The translations under genes were made by a program, and so were the position numbers. A DNA stretch of 55,830 nucleotides from JBLHGU01 sp047615875 (GTDB lineage: Bacteria > Pseudomonadota > Gammaproteobacteria > Arenicellales > CAJQKF01), in NCBI GenBank assembly GCA_047615875.1, contig JBLHGU010000009.1:1-55830 (forward strand), given 5' to 3'. This document shows positions 24,846 through 31,860 of the stretch, piece by piece (position 1 is the stretch's first letter; every line of letters starts with the position of its first letter). A model generated the notes under the pieces. That model saw nothing but the letters and a program-made list of their open reading frames with translations. It did no database searches and was not told the DNA's origin.

Positions 24846-25802
24846 TTGAATTACTGCCGTCTCCCGCGCTGGATTGCAAAGTCGGTCTTTGCTATCTGGA
24901 TTATGCTTTTAATCAGTAGTTATCCTGCAGTTGGTAGTGAAGCTACAGTTGAGGCCTATCAAAGCGGAGATTATGCCGAATCTCGCCAGATCTGGAGCAA
25001 TTGGGCCGAAGCCGGTGATTACATAGCCATTTTCAATCTCGGCCTTTTGTATTATCAGGGGCTTGGTGTACCAGTCGAGATGGATCGAGCTGCAAAATTC
25101 TTTTATCAATCAGCAATTCAGGGTTATGCTCCAGCCCAGTATATGTATGGTCGCTATCACGAGTCTGGGCAAACTGCGGATTCGAGTCCGGCATCTGCGC
25201 GATTCTGGACGAGTATTGCAGCCCGGCAAGGACATGCCAACGCATCATTCCGGTATGGCAAGTATCTGGTAGAGGGTTATGGCGGCGCCAAGGATACTCA
25301 GCTGGGACTTCGTTGGTTACGTACTGCGGAAAAATTGCAGGTTACGGCGGCTAATAGATATCTGTCGGAGTTCGAAAGTCGACTGCCCGGAGTTATCACC
25401 GAGGACGAAGGCAAGCTCACTGCAAAGCTCACGGAGGGCAGGGGTACGTTGAAGCAAAGAAAGGAATTCTACCAGGGGCAGAAAGCATTCATTACCCAGG
25501 ATTATCAAACCGCAGTATCAACATGGGTACCCTTGGCAGAACAAGGTATGGCCAAAGCCCAGTATGGCGTCGCCTTTATGCTCGAATCGGGGTGGGGGGT
25601 AGTGCAGGATTATTCCGAAGCAGCTTACTGGTACAAATTATCTGCACAAAAAGGCCATCGTAAGGCGCAGTTTAATCTAGGTAAGCAATATCTCGAGGGC
25701 CGCGGTGTAAAAGGAAACGAGGGTATCGGGTTGTACTGGATTCAAAGCGCCGCGGACCTTGGTGAGGTCCGGGCGATTAAGTTTATCCGAGAATTACAGT
25801 AA
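24846..25802 (+). CDS. Sel1-repeat (TPR-like) exported protein
   Basis: The 318-residue protein starts at TTG 24846. That start gives a normal signal peptide: basic region up to Lys12, hydrophobic core SVFAIWIMLLISSYPAVGS. At least five Sel1-like repeats follow, with consensus A-x-x-x-x-G-x-x-Y-x-x-G-x-G-V (for example GDYIAIFNLGLLYYQGLGVPVEMDRAAKFF, GKAQFNLGKQYLEGRGV-type units). Such proteins scaffold protein complexes in the periplasm or at the membrane. The first ATG in frame (24903) would cut away most of the signal peptide. It converges with the MttB-like gene. A partner is not evident. Confidence 0.85.
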   Translation: MNYCRLPRWIAKSVFAIWIMLLISSYPAVGSEATVEAYQSGDYAESRQIWSNWAEAGDYIAIFNLGLLYYQGLGVPVEMDRAAKFFYQSAIQGYAPAQYMYGRYHESGQTADSSPASARFWTSIAARQGHANASFRYGKYLVEGYGGAKDTQLGLRWLRTAEKLQVTAANRYLSEFESRLPGVITEDEGKLTAKLTEGRGTLKQRKEFYQGQKAFITQDYQTAVSTWVPLAEQGMAKAQYGVAFMLESGWGVVQDYSEAAYWYKLSAQKGHRKAQFNLGKQYLEGRGVKGNEGIGLYWIQSAADLGEVRAIKFIRELQ

Positions 25803-25836
25803 GCTTGATATCTCGCATGAGTTTGCAGACAGGCTG

Positions 25837-27378
25837 CTAATATTGACTATCGGGCAGTGCAGCCTTGCGTTGCTGCATAAAACTATTCAAGGCTTCATCA
25901 ATTGATTCGTCCAACTGAGGAGGTTGATACTCCTGTAGCTTTTTCTTCCAGATAGCATTGGCTCGCTGGGTTGCATCCAGGGATCCCTCGCTGCTCCATT
26001 GCTCAAAACTATTGTTGTCAGCGATAGGTGAACGATAGAAAGCAGTCTCAAAGTTAGCCAGAGTATGGGCGCAGCCAAGAAAGTGGGTGCCAGGTCCAAC
26101 TTCACGTATGGCGTCCATGGCTTGACCATTCTCAGACGTATCAATACCCGATAGAAAAATTTCAATCATGCTTGCCTGGTCGGCATCCATAATGAATTTT
26201 TCATAGCCCATCACCAGTCCACCTTCCAGCCATCCTGCCGTATGTAGCATGAAGTTAACGCCGGCCATTGCTGCTGTCTGCAAGGTGTTGGCTGACTCGT
26301 ATGCAGCCTGCGCATCAGAGGTTTTAGAGCCACAAAGACCGCCACCTGAGCGGAACGGTACACCCAGACGACGGGCAAGTGCTGCACAAATATACAAAAC
26401 CATTGAAGGCTCAGGCGTGCCAAATGTTGGTGCCCCGGATTGCATGGAGATAGAGCTTGCAAAGGTGCCAAAAACAACCGGTGCACCGGCTCTGGTGAGT
26501 TGTACAAATGCAATGCCAGCCATAGCCTCGGCGAGAATTTGTGCGCAGGTACCGAGCACAGTTACCGGTGACATAGCACCTGCAAGAATAAAGGGTGAAA
26601 CCACTGTCGCCTGATTATGTTCTGCATAAACACGGGCGGCACCCAGCATGGTCGAATCAAACACCATGGGTGAATTGGCATTAATTAGATTAATGAGTAC
26701 GCAGTTGTTTTCAACAAAGTCATCTCCAAACACCAGTTTTGCCATATTGACAGAATCAAGTGCCCGTTCGGGAGCGGTCACCGAGCCCATAAATGCTTTG
26801 TCGCTATATTTAATATGGCTGTAGACCATATCCAGATGACGTTTGGTAACCGGTAGATCGACCGGCTCGCACAACGTGCCACCATTGTGATGTAGTCCCG
26901 GTGACATATACGCCAGTTTTGAGAAATTACGGAAATCTTCAATAGTGGCGTAACGTCTGCCCTCGTCAAGATTTCTTATGAAAGGCGGTCCATAGGCTGG
27001 TACCAGCACGGTATTTTTACCACCGATTTGAACGTTTCGTGCAGGATTGCGAGCGTATTGGGTGAACTCGCGAGGTGCGTTATTCTGAATAATTTCCCGG
27101 CACATACCTTTGGGAAACCGTACCCGGGTGCCCTGTACATCGGCACCATGAGCCTTAAAAAGCGCCAAAGCGGCTTCATCGTCGTGAAATTCGATGCCGA
27201 TCTCAGACAGTATGGTTTCTGCATTGGCTTCGACTATTTGCAACACCTCTTCCGAGGCCATTTCGTAAACCGGCACACCTCGTTTTATGTAGGCATTGAT
27301 TTTAGTCGTTGGGGCTTCACGCTTGGCCTTGCGGGACTCGCGGCCACCACCGCGTTTGCGTGTTTTGGTTTCGCTCAT
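25837..27378 (-). CDS. MttB-family methyltransferase-like protein (non-pyrrolysine)
   Basis: The 513-residue protein belongs to the trimethylamine methyltransferase (MttB) superfamily, whose studied members move a methyl group from quaternary amines such as trimethylamine, glycine betaine, proline betaine or carnitine to a corrinoid protein. There is no in-frame amber codon, so this is a non-pyrrolysine member (MtgB/MtpB/MtcB-like class). Recognisable are ILSEIGIEFHDDEAALALF, the GPPFIRNLDEGRRYATIEDFRNF block, and SGAPTFGTPEPS with a long helical barrel. I use ATG 27378; the first 30 residues are very Arg/Lys-rich. No corrinoid protein or reactivating enzyme gene lies in the window, so acceptor and substrate are unknown. 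Confidence 0.85.
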   Translation of the reverse strand: MSETKTRKRGGGRESRKAKREAPTTKINAYIKRGVPVYEMASEEVLQIVEANAETILSEIGIEFHDDEAALALFKAHGADVQGTRVRFPKGMCREIIQNNAPREFTQYARNPARNVQIGGKNTVLVPAYGPPFIRNLDEGRRYATIEDFRNFSKLAYMSPGLHHNGGTLCEPVDLPVTKRHLDMVYSHIKYSDKAFMGSVTAPERALDSVNMAKLVFGDDFVENNCVLINLINANSPMVFDSTMLGAARVYAEHNQATVVSPFILAGAMSPVTVLGTCAQILAEAMAGIAFVQLTRAGAPVVFGTFASSISMQSGAPTFGTPEPSMVLYICAALARRLGVPFRSGGGLCGSKTSDAQAAYESANTLQTAAMAGVNFMLHTAGWLEGGLVMGYEKFIMDADQASMIEIFLSGIDTSENGQAMDAIREVGPGTHFLGCAHTLANFETAFYRSPIADNNSFEQWSSEGSLDATQRANAIWKKKLQEYQPPQLDESIDEALNSFMQQRKAALPDSQY

Positions 27379-27684
27379 GACTTTATTACCAGTGAGGTTG
27401 AAAATTTGAGCGAATAATATGCAATATGGTCGATAAATCTGACTGTACAGCGACGTGGATATTGTCGGTTGCGCCAGAGTCTCTTTCAGCACCTCATTGG
27501 CGCAAATCTACAAAATTACGCCATTGAATGTAATGAAATTTCATCATAGACAAATTTCCCTTTGAAATTCATCTAAAACTACTGTAAAAAGCCCAGCCCG
27601 ATAGAGTCGATTGTCCCTGTTTTCCACGGACGCTCGTTCTACGATTATTCAGACCCCACGGCGTAGGAGCCCAGAGCATCTCTC
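27379..27684. other. 306-base divergent gap between the MttB-like gene and etfB
   Basis: No gene seen. It contains a perfect 12-bp palindrome ATGAAATTTCAT at 27533-27544 (followed by C), and a related copy TTGAAATTCATC at 27562-27573, about 29 bases on. The second overlaps the candidate etfB -35. The copies may be operator sites shared by the two divergent genes. Confidence 0.4.
27562..27590 (+). promoter_or_regulatory. Candidate promoter for etfBA
   Basis: TTGAAA at 27562-27567 and TAAAAA at 27585-27590 are separated by 17 bases. A start near 27597 would leave a leader of about 88 bases before etfB. The -35 is embedded in the repeat described for the intergenic gap. Confidence 0.4.
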
Positions 27685-28434
27685 ATGAAAATTCTTGTGC
27701 CAGTCAAGCGCGTTATAGACGCTAATGTCAAAGTGCGAGTCAAATCGGATCAGTCCGGTGTGGAACTCGCTAATATCAAAATGGCTATGAACCCATTTTG
27801 CGAAATTGCTGTCGAGGAAGCCTTGAGAATCAAGGAATCCGGTCAGGCAGAGGAAGTAATTGTTGTCAGTGTAGGCCTAACCCAGGCACAGGAGACTTTG
27901 CGTACCGGTCTCGCCATGGGTGCTGATCGCGGTATTCTGGTCGAAACAGACACCGATCTGGAGCCATTGGCAGTGGCCAAAGTACTCAAGGCTCTTTGTG
28001 ACAAAGAAGGTCCCGGTATTGTGCTGATGGGCAAACAGGCGATCGATGGTGATAATAACCAGACTGGGCAAATGTTAGCAGCTCTGTTAGGTTGGTCTGT
28101 TGCAACCTTCGGCTCGAATATTGAAGCCCAGAATGGTGGTTATAAAGTAACCCGTGAAATTGACGGTGGTCTTGAGTCAGTGCAAACACTGGCGAATGCA
28201 GTAATAACTGTTGATCTTCGGTTAAATGAACCACGTTATGCTTCTTTGCCAAATATCATGAAAGCGAAGAAAAAGCCTGTCGATAAATATTCTGCGGCTG
28301 ATTTGGGTGTTGATGTTTCGCCCCGTACCGAAGTTCTGAAAGTAGTAGAGCCGCCGGCGCGAGAAGCAGGAATTAAAGTTTCCAGTGCAGAAGAATTAGT
28401 CGATAAACTCAAAAATGAAGCCAAGGTGATCTGA
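27685..28434 (+). CDS. etfB: Electron transfer flavoprotein subunit beta
   Basis: EtfB binds AMP and, with EtfA, carries electrons from acyl-CoA and amine (for example dimethylglycine/sarcosine) dehydrogenases to ETF:ubiquinone oxidoreductase. The 249-residue protein starts MKILVPVKRVIDANVKVRVKSD and has the ETF beta signature region VVKVTREIDGGLES-like (here YKVTREIDGGLESVQTLANAVITVDLRLNEPRYASLPNIMKAKKKP). Length is typical. Its stop overlaps the etfA ATG (TGATG). Confidence 0.97.
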   Translation: MKILVPVKRVIDANVKVRVKSDQSGVELANIKMAMNPFCEIAVEEALRIKESGQAEEVIVVSVGLTQAQETLRTGLAMGADRGILVETDTDLEPLAVAKVLKALCDKEGPGIVLMGKQAIDGDNNQTGQMLAALLGWSVATFGSNIEAQNGGYKVTREIDGGLESVQTLANAVITVDLRLNEPRYASLPNIMKAKKKPVDKYSAADLGVDVSPRTEVLKVVEPPAREAGIKVSSAEELVDKLKNEAKVI

Positions 28435-29369
28435 TGTCTATTCTGGTAATAGCTGAACACGACAATAGTAATCTTAAAGAGGCCACTCTAAATACTGTAG
28501 CCGCGGCTGCTCAGCTAGGTGGCGATGTCGATTTGCTGATAGTCGGCGCTGGTTGTGATGCGGTGGCACAACAGGCCGCTACGGTTAGTGGTGTGCGTCA
28601 GGTAAAGTTAGCTGATAGTGCGGAATACGCCAATTCAGTAGCAGAAAATGTTGCACCTTTAATTGTGTCTCTGGCTGGTGATTATAGTCATATACTTGCC
28701 GCTGCAACAACCAATGGTAAGAACATTTTGCCTCGGGCTGCTGCTTTATTGGATGTGCAACAAATTTCTGATGTCAGTGGTATTGAATCTGCGGATACAT
28801 TTATACGGCCAATTTACGCTGGTAATGCGATGGCGACAGTAAAGTCGAATGACTCTACTAAAATGCTTACGATTCGTATTACCTCATTTGAAGGCGTGTC
28901 GGCCGAGGGTGGAAGTGCCTCAATAGAAGCTGTTGCAGCAACCGGTGATGCCGGCCTTTCCAGCTTTATCGGTGCCGAGATCAGCAAATCCGAACGTCCG
29001 GAGTTGACCAGTGCGGATATTGTTATTTCCGGCGGTCGTGGTATGCAAAGCGGCGACAACTTTCCTATGCTTGAAAGTATCGCTGATAAGTTGGGCGCTG
29101 CAGTTGGGGCTTCCCGTGCGGCGGTTGACGCTGGCTATGTGCCGAATGACTACCAGGTTGGGCAAACCGGTAAAGTTGTTGCTCCTAATCTTTATATTGC
29201 AGTCGGGATTTCAGGCGCGATTCAGCATCTGGCTGGAATGAAAGATTCCAAGGTGATTGTCGCAATTAATAAAGATGAAGAAGCACCTATCTTTCAGATT
29301 GCAGACTATGGCTGGGTAGCCGATTTATTTGAGGCTATACCGCAGCTGGATGCCGCTCTGGAAGGTTAA
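28434..29369 (+). CDS. etfA: Electron transfer flavoprotein subunit alpha
   Basis: EtfA holds the FAD. The 311-residue protein has an N-terminal alpha/beta domain starting MSILVIAEHDNSNLKEATLNTVAAA and the C-terminal FAD-binding domain with VISGGRGMQSGDNFPMLESIADKLGAAVGASRAAVDAGYVPNDYQVGQTGKVVAPNLYIAVGISGAIQHLAGMKDSKVIVAINKDEEAPIF in separate blocks, matching the ETF alpha signature. It overlaps etfB by one base and the ABM gene by one base, indicating a single three-gene message. Confidence 0.97.
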   Translation: MSILVIAEHDNSNLKEATLNTVAAAAQLGGDVDLLIVGAGCDAVAQQAATVSGVRQVKLADSAEYANSVAENVAPLIVSLAGDYSHILAAATTNGKNILPRAAALLDVQQISDVSGIESADTFIRPIYAGNAMATVKSNDSTKMLTIRITSFEGVSAEGGSASIEAVAATGDAGLSSFIGAEISKSERPELTSADIVISGGRGMQSGDNFPMLESIADKLGAAVGASRAAVDAGYVPNDYQVGQTGKVVAPNLYIAVGISGAIQHLAGMKDSKVIVAINKDEEAPIFQIADYGWVADLFEAIPQLDAALEG

Positions 29370-29695
29370 TGTCTGGTCCGGCTAAAACTCCAAAGCCGCC
29401 TTACTATGCAGTGATTTTCACGTCGCTGCAGAGTGATGATACTGAAGGCTACAGGCAAACAGCGCGACGCATGTTGGAACTCGCGGCTCAACAACCCGGT
29501 TATCTGGGTGTTGAGTCAGCAAGAGAAGACCTCGGCATCACGGTTTCATATTGGACCGATCTCGATTCTATTGCCGCCTGGCGAGACAATGCGGAACATT
29601 CAGAAGCACGTAGAATTGGGCGGCAATGCTGGTATTCGAAGTACGCCCTGCGTGTTTGCAAGGTGGAAAAAGCTTATTCCAGAGGTGTCGACTAG
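29369..29695 (+). CDS. Antibiotic biosynthesis monooxygenase (ABM) domain protein
   Basis: The 108-residue protein has the ABM ferredoxin-like fold pattern: YYAVIFTSLQSDDTEGYRQTARRMLELAAQQPGYLGVESARE, then ISYWTDLDSIAAWRDNAEHSEARRIGRQCWYSKYALRVCKVE. Small ABM proteins can be cofactor-free monooxygenases or haem-binding proteins, but many have no known activity. The ATG overlaps the etfA stop (TAATG), so it is probably translated with etfBA. No catalytic role can be assigned from sequence. Its presence in an etf operon is unexpected. Confidence 0.85.
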   Translation: MSGPAKTPKPPYYAVIFTSLQSDDTEGYRQTARRMLELAAQQPGYLGVESAREDLGITVSYWTDLDSIAAWRDNAEHSEARRIGRQCWYSKYALRVCKVEKAYSRGVD

Positions 29696-29734
29696 TTTCG
29701 GTTAGAATCTTGTTCTTTGTCTGGACCTAAATCT

Positions 29735-30535
29735 ATGATCAATCTCGCTATTGCCGGAGCTGCCGGTCGAATGGGACGCATGCTCGTTGCAGCTTGTCAG
29801 CAAGACGATTCAGTTCAAGTTACTCATGCTATCGAAGTATCAGGTAATCCTGTAATAGGCCAGGACTGCGGGGATTTGTCAGGTGTCGGTACGTTGGGTG
29901 TAGCCATTGATGCAGAGCTTAATCCCGCTAAATTTGATATTTTAATTGAATTCACCAACCCGGCTTCTACCTTGGAACATCTCGAATTCTGCAGACAGAA
30001 CTATAAGAGTATGGTTATCGGCACCACCGGCCTTGGTAAGGATGATATCAAGACTCTTCAGGATGCAGCCCAATCGATTCCAATAGTTTTTGCCCCCAAC
30101 ATGAGCGTTGGCGTAAATCTCACACTTAAGCTACTTGAAATGGCTGCCCGGGCCCTTGGCACTGACGCGGACGTAGAAGTTATCGAAGCCCACCACCGCC
30201 ACAAGGTAGATGCCCCATCGGGAACTGCCTTGCGTCTGGGCGAGGCCGTGGCAGAGGCATGGGGAAAAGATCTACAGGAAATTGGTGTTTTTGAACGCCA
30301 TGGTCAAATTGGGCCACGTCCTGATGGCAGTATCGGGTTTTCTACCATTCGGGCAGGCGAAATCGTTGGTGAGCACACGGTGATGTTTGCTACTGATGGA
30401 GAAATTCTGGAGATAACCCACAAGTCGGTTAGCAGAATGAATTTTGCCAATGGAGCCGTCAGAGCGGCCCGTTGGTTGCATGGTCGACCGGCTGGCCTGT
30501 TTAGCATGCAAGATGTACTGGATCTTTCCAAATAG
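29735..30535 (+). CDS. dapB: 4-hydroxy-tetrahydrodipicolinate reductase
   Basis: DapB makes tetrahydrodipicolinate for lysine and diaminopimelate synthesis. I use ATG 29735 (266 residues), which gives MINLAIAGAAGRMGRMLV; an earlier TTG would add six residues. Visible are the NAD(P) site GAAGRMG (8-14), IEFTNPAST, GTTGLG, the VFAPNMSVGVNL segment and the catalytic EAHHRHKVDAPSGTALRLGE (His-His with Lys). Length is near E. coli DapB (273). Order dapB-carA-carB-greA is as in Pseudomonas. Confidence 0.97.
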   Translation: MINLAIAGAAGRMGRMLVAACQQDDSVQVTHAIEVSGNPVIGQDCGDLSGVGTLGVAIDAELNPAKFDILIEFTNPASTLEHLEFCRQNYKSMVIGTTGLGKDDIKTLQDAAQSIPIVFAPNMSVGVNLTLKLLEMAARALGTDADVEVIEAHHRHKVDAPSGTALRLGEAVAEAWGKDLQEIGVFERHGQIGPRPDGSIGFSTIRAGEIVGEHTVMFATDGEILEITHKSVSRMNFANGAVRAARWLHGRPAGLFSMQDVLDLSK

Positions 30536-30569
30536 ATACTGAATTTAGCGTTTTGGAGCGAAGATCAAA

Positions 30570-30598
30570 TTGAAATGATTTGGTATTGACGATAAAAT
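30570..30598 (+). promoter_or_regulatory. Candidate carAB promoter
   Basis: TTGAAA at 30570-30575 and TAAAAT at 30593-30598 have the optimal 17-base spacer. A start near 30605 gives a leader of about 100 nt that includes the hairpin at 30657-30692. No clear ArgR or PurR box was recognised. Confidence 0.55.
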
Positions 30599-30645
30599 TC
30601 ACGACCCGGACAGGGTGATCTGACGGGGTGCACTAGCTCCAACGA

Positions 30646-30702
30646 GTGAATTTCAGAAAAAGGGGGGAACCTTGCGGTTTCGCCCTTTTTTTAAGCGTTT
30701 AA
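30646..30702 (+). CDS. Candidate 18-codon leader peptide upstream of carA
   Basis: GTG at 30646 opens an 18-codon frame (MNFRKRGEPCGFALFLSV) that ends at TAA 30700-30702, four bases before the carA GTG. The frame spans the whole terminator-like hairpin. A ribosome on it would melt the hairpin, as in pyrBI-type attenuation. The ribosome-binding site of the leader is weak, so this may be coincidence. Confidence 0.3.
   Translation: MNFRKRGEPCGFALFLSV
30657..30692 (+). terminator. Terminator-like hairpin in the carA leader (possible attenuator)
   Basis: AAAAAGGGG at 30657-30665 pairs with CCCTTTTT near 30683-30690, extended by GGAACC with GGTTTC around a TTGC loop, and the T-run follows directly. 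It is a canonical intrinsic terminator. It may simply end dapB transcription, but it lies between the only good promoter I see for carA and the carA start, so carAB messages must read through it. Confidence 0.65.
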
Positions 30703-30706
30703 ATCG

Positions 30707-31834
30707 GTGAATATATTGTCGCAGACTGCATTGCTGGTATTACAGGACGGAACTATTTTCAGGGGCAAATCTATTGGAGCTCAAGGTGATTCTGTCGGTG
30801 AAGTTGTTTTTAATACTGCAATGACCGGGTATCAAGAGATACTCACGGATCCCTCATATGCTCTCCAACTTGTCACACTAACTTATCCCCATATTGGTAA
30901 TACCGGTACCAATTCAGAAGACGAAGAATCCAGGCAGATTTTTTGCGCAGGATTAATTATTCGCGATTTACCCAGGATGGCTAGCAGTTTTCGTAATCAA
31001 CAAGACCTGTCAGCTTATCTGGTAGAACGCAATATTGTCGCAATAAGTGATATCGATACCCGCCGCCTAACTCGGCACATTCGAAAAAATGGTGCGATGC
31101 CGGGTTGTATTCTGATAGGCGACGATGAATTATTAGCTCTTGAGAAAGCAAAATCCTTTGCCGGTCTTGAAGGCATGGACCTCGCCAAAGTGGTTAGTGT
31201 GGATGAAGCCTATGATTGGCAAGAAGGCACCTGGTCACTGATCGACGGCCATCAAAACCACCAGAGTAGTCAGTTTAAAGTGGTTGCTTACGATTTCGGC
31301 GTTAAAAGAAATATTCTCCGATTGCTCTCCGATCGCGGTTGTGCGGTTCGTGTGGTTCCCGCCGAAACTCCAGCCAGTGAAGTTTTAGCCCTCTCACCCG
31401 ACGGCATTTTTCTGTCCAATGGTCCGGGTGACCCGGAACCTTGCGATTACGCGATTGCGGCGATTAAAGAATTTCTATCATTAAACATTCCGGTATTTGG
31501 AATTTGTCTTGGCCATCAGCTACTGAGCCTTGCCGCCGGTGCGCAGACCTTGAAAATGAAATTTGGCCATCACGGTGCGAATCATCCGGTGCAAGACATT
31601 GCTACGGGACAGGTTTACATCACTAGTCAAAATCATGGTTTTGCGGTAAGTGAAGAAAACTTGCCAGCCAATCTTCGTGTCACTCACCGTTCCCTGTTCG
31701 ATCAAACTATCCAGGGTTTGGAACTGACTAACAAACCGGCGTTTTCATTTCAGGGACATCCAGAAGCAAGCCCTGGGCCACACGATATTAATGAATTGTT
31801 TGATCATTTTATTGATCTTATGCAAAAACACTGA
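30707..31834 (+). CDS. carA: Carbamoyl-phosphate synthase small (glutaminase) subunit
   Basis: CarA hydrolyses glutamine and passes ammonia to CarB to make carbamoyl phosphate for arginine and pyrimidines. The protein (375 residues from GTG 30707) has the N-terminal domain with FNTAMTGYQEILTDPSY and TLTYPHIGNTGTN, and the class I glutaminase domain with VFGICLGHQLLSLAAG (nucleophile Cys), and the His/Glu pair in FQGHPEASPGPHD. TTG 30716 is a real alternative: GGTGA at 30706-30710 is well placed for it and the product would align with the E. coli start. The leader may attenuate transcription. Confidence 0.97.
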   Translation: MNILSQTALLVLQDGTIFRGKSIGAQGDSVGEVVFNTAMTGYQEILTDPSYALQLVTLTYPHIGNTGTNSEDEESRQIFCAGLIIRDLPRMASSFRNQQDLSAYLVERNIVAISDIDTRRLTRHIRKNGAMPGCILIGDDELLALEKAKSFAGLEGMDLAKVVSVDEAYDWQEGTWSLIDGHQNHQSSQFKVVAYDFGVKRNILRLLSDRGCAVRVVPAETPASEVLALSPDGIFLSNGPGDPEPCDYAIAAIKEFLSLNIPVFGICLGHQLLSLAAGAQTLKMKFGHHGANHPVQDIATGQVYITSQNHGFAVSEENLPANLRVTHRSLFDQTIQGLELTNKPAFSFQGHPEASPGPHDINELFDHFIDLMQKH

Positions 31835-31860
31835 CGCCAACAGGACTACATCCAACCTAA

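Noticed and set aside
25837..27378. A pyrrolysine-containing MttB
   Set aside because: There is no in-frame TAG codon in the gene.
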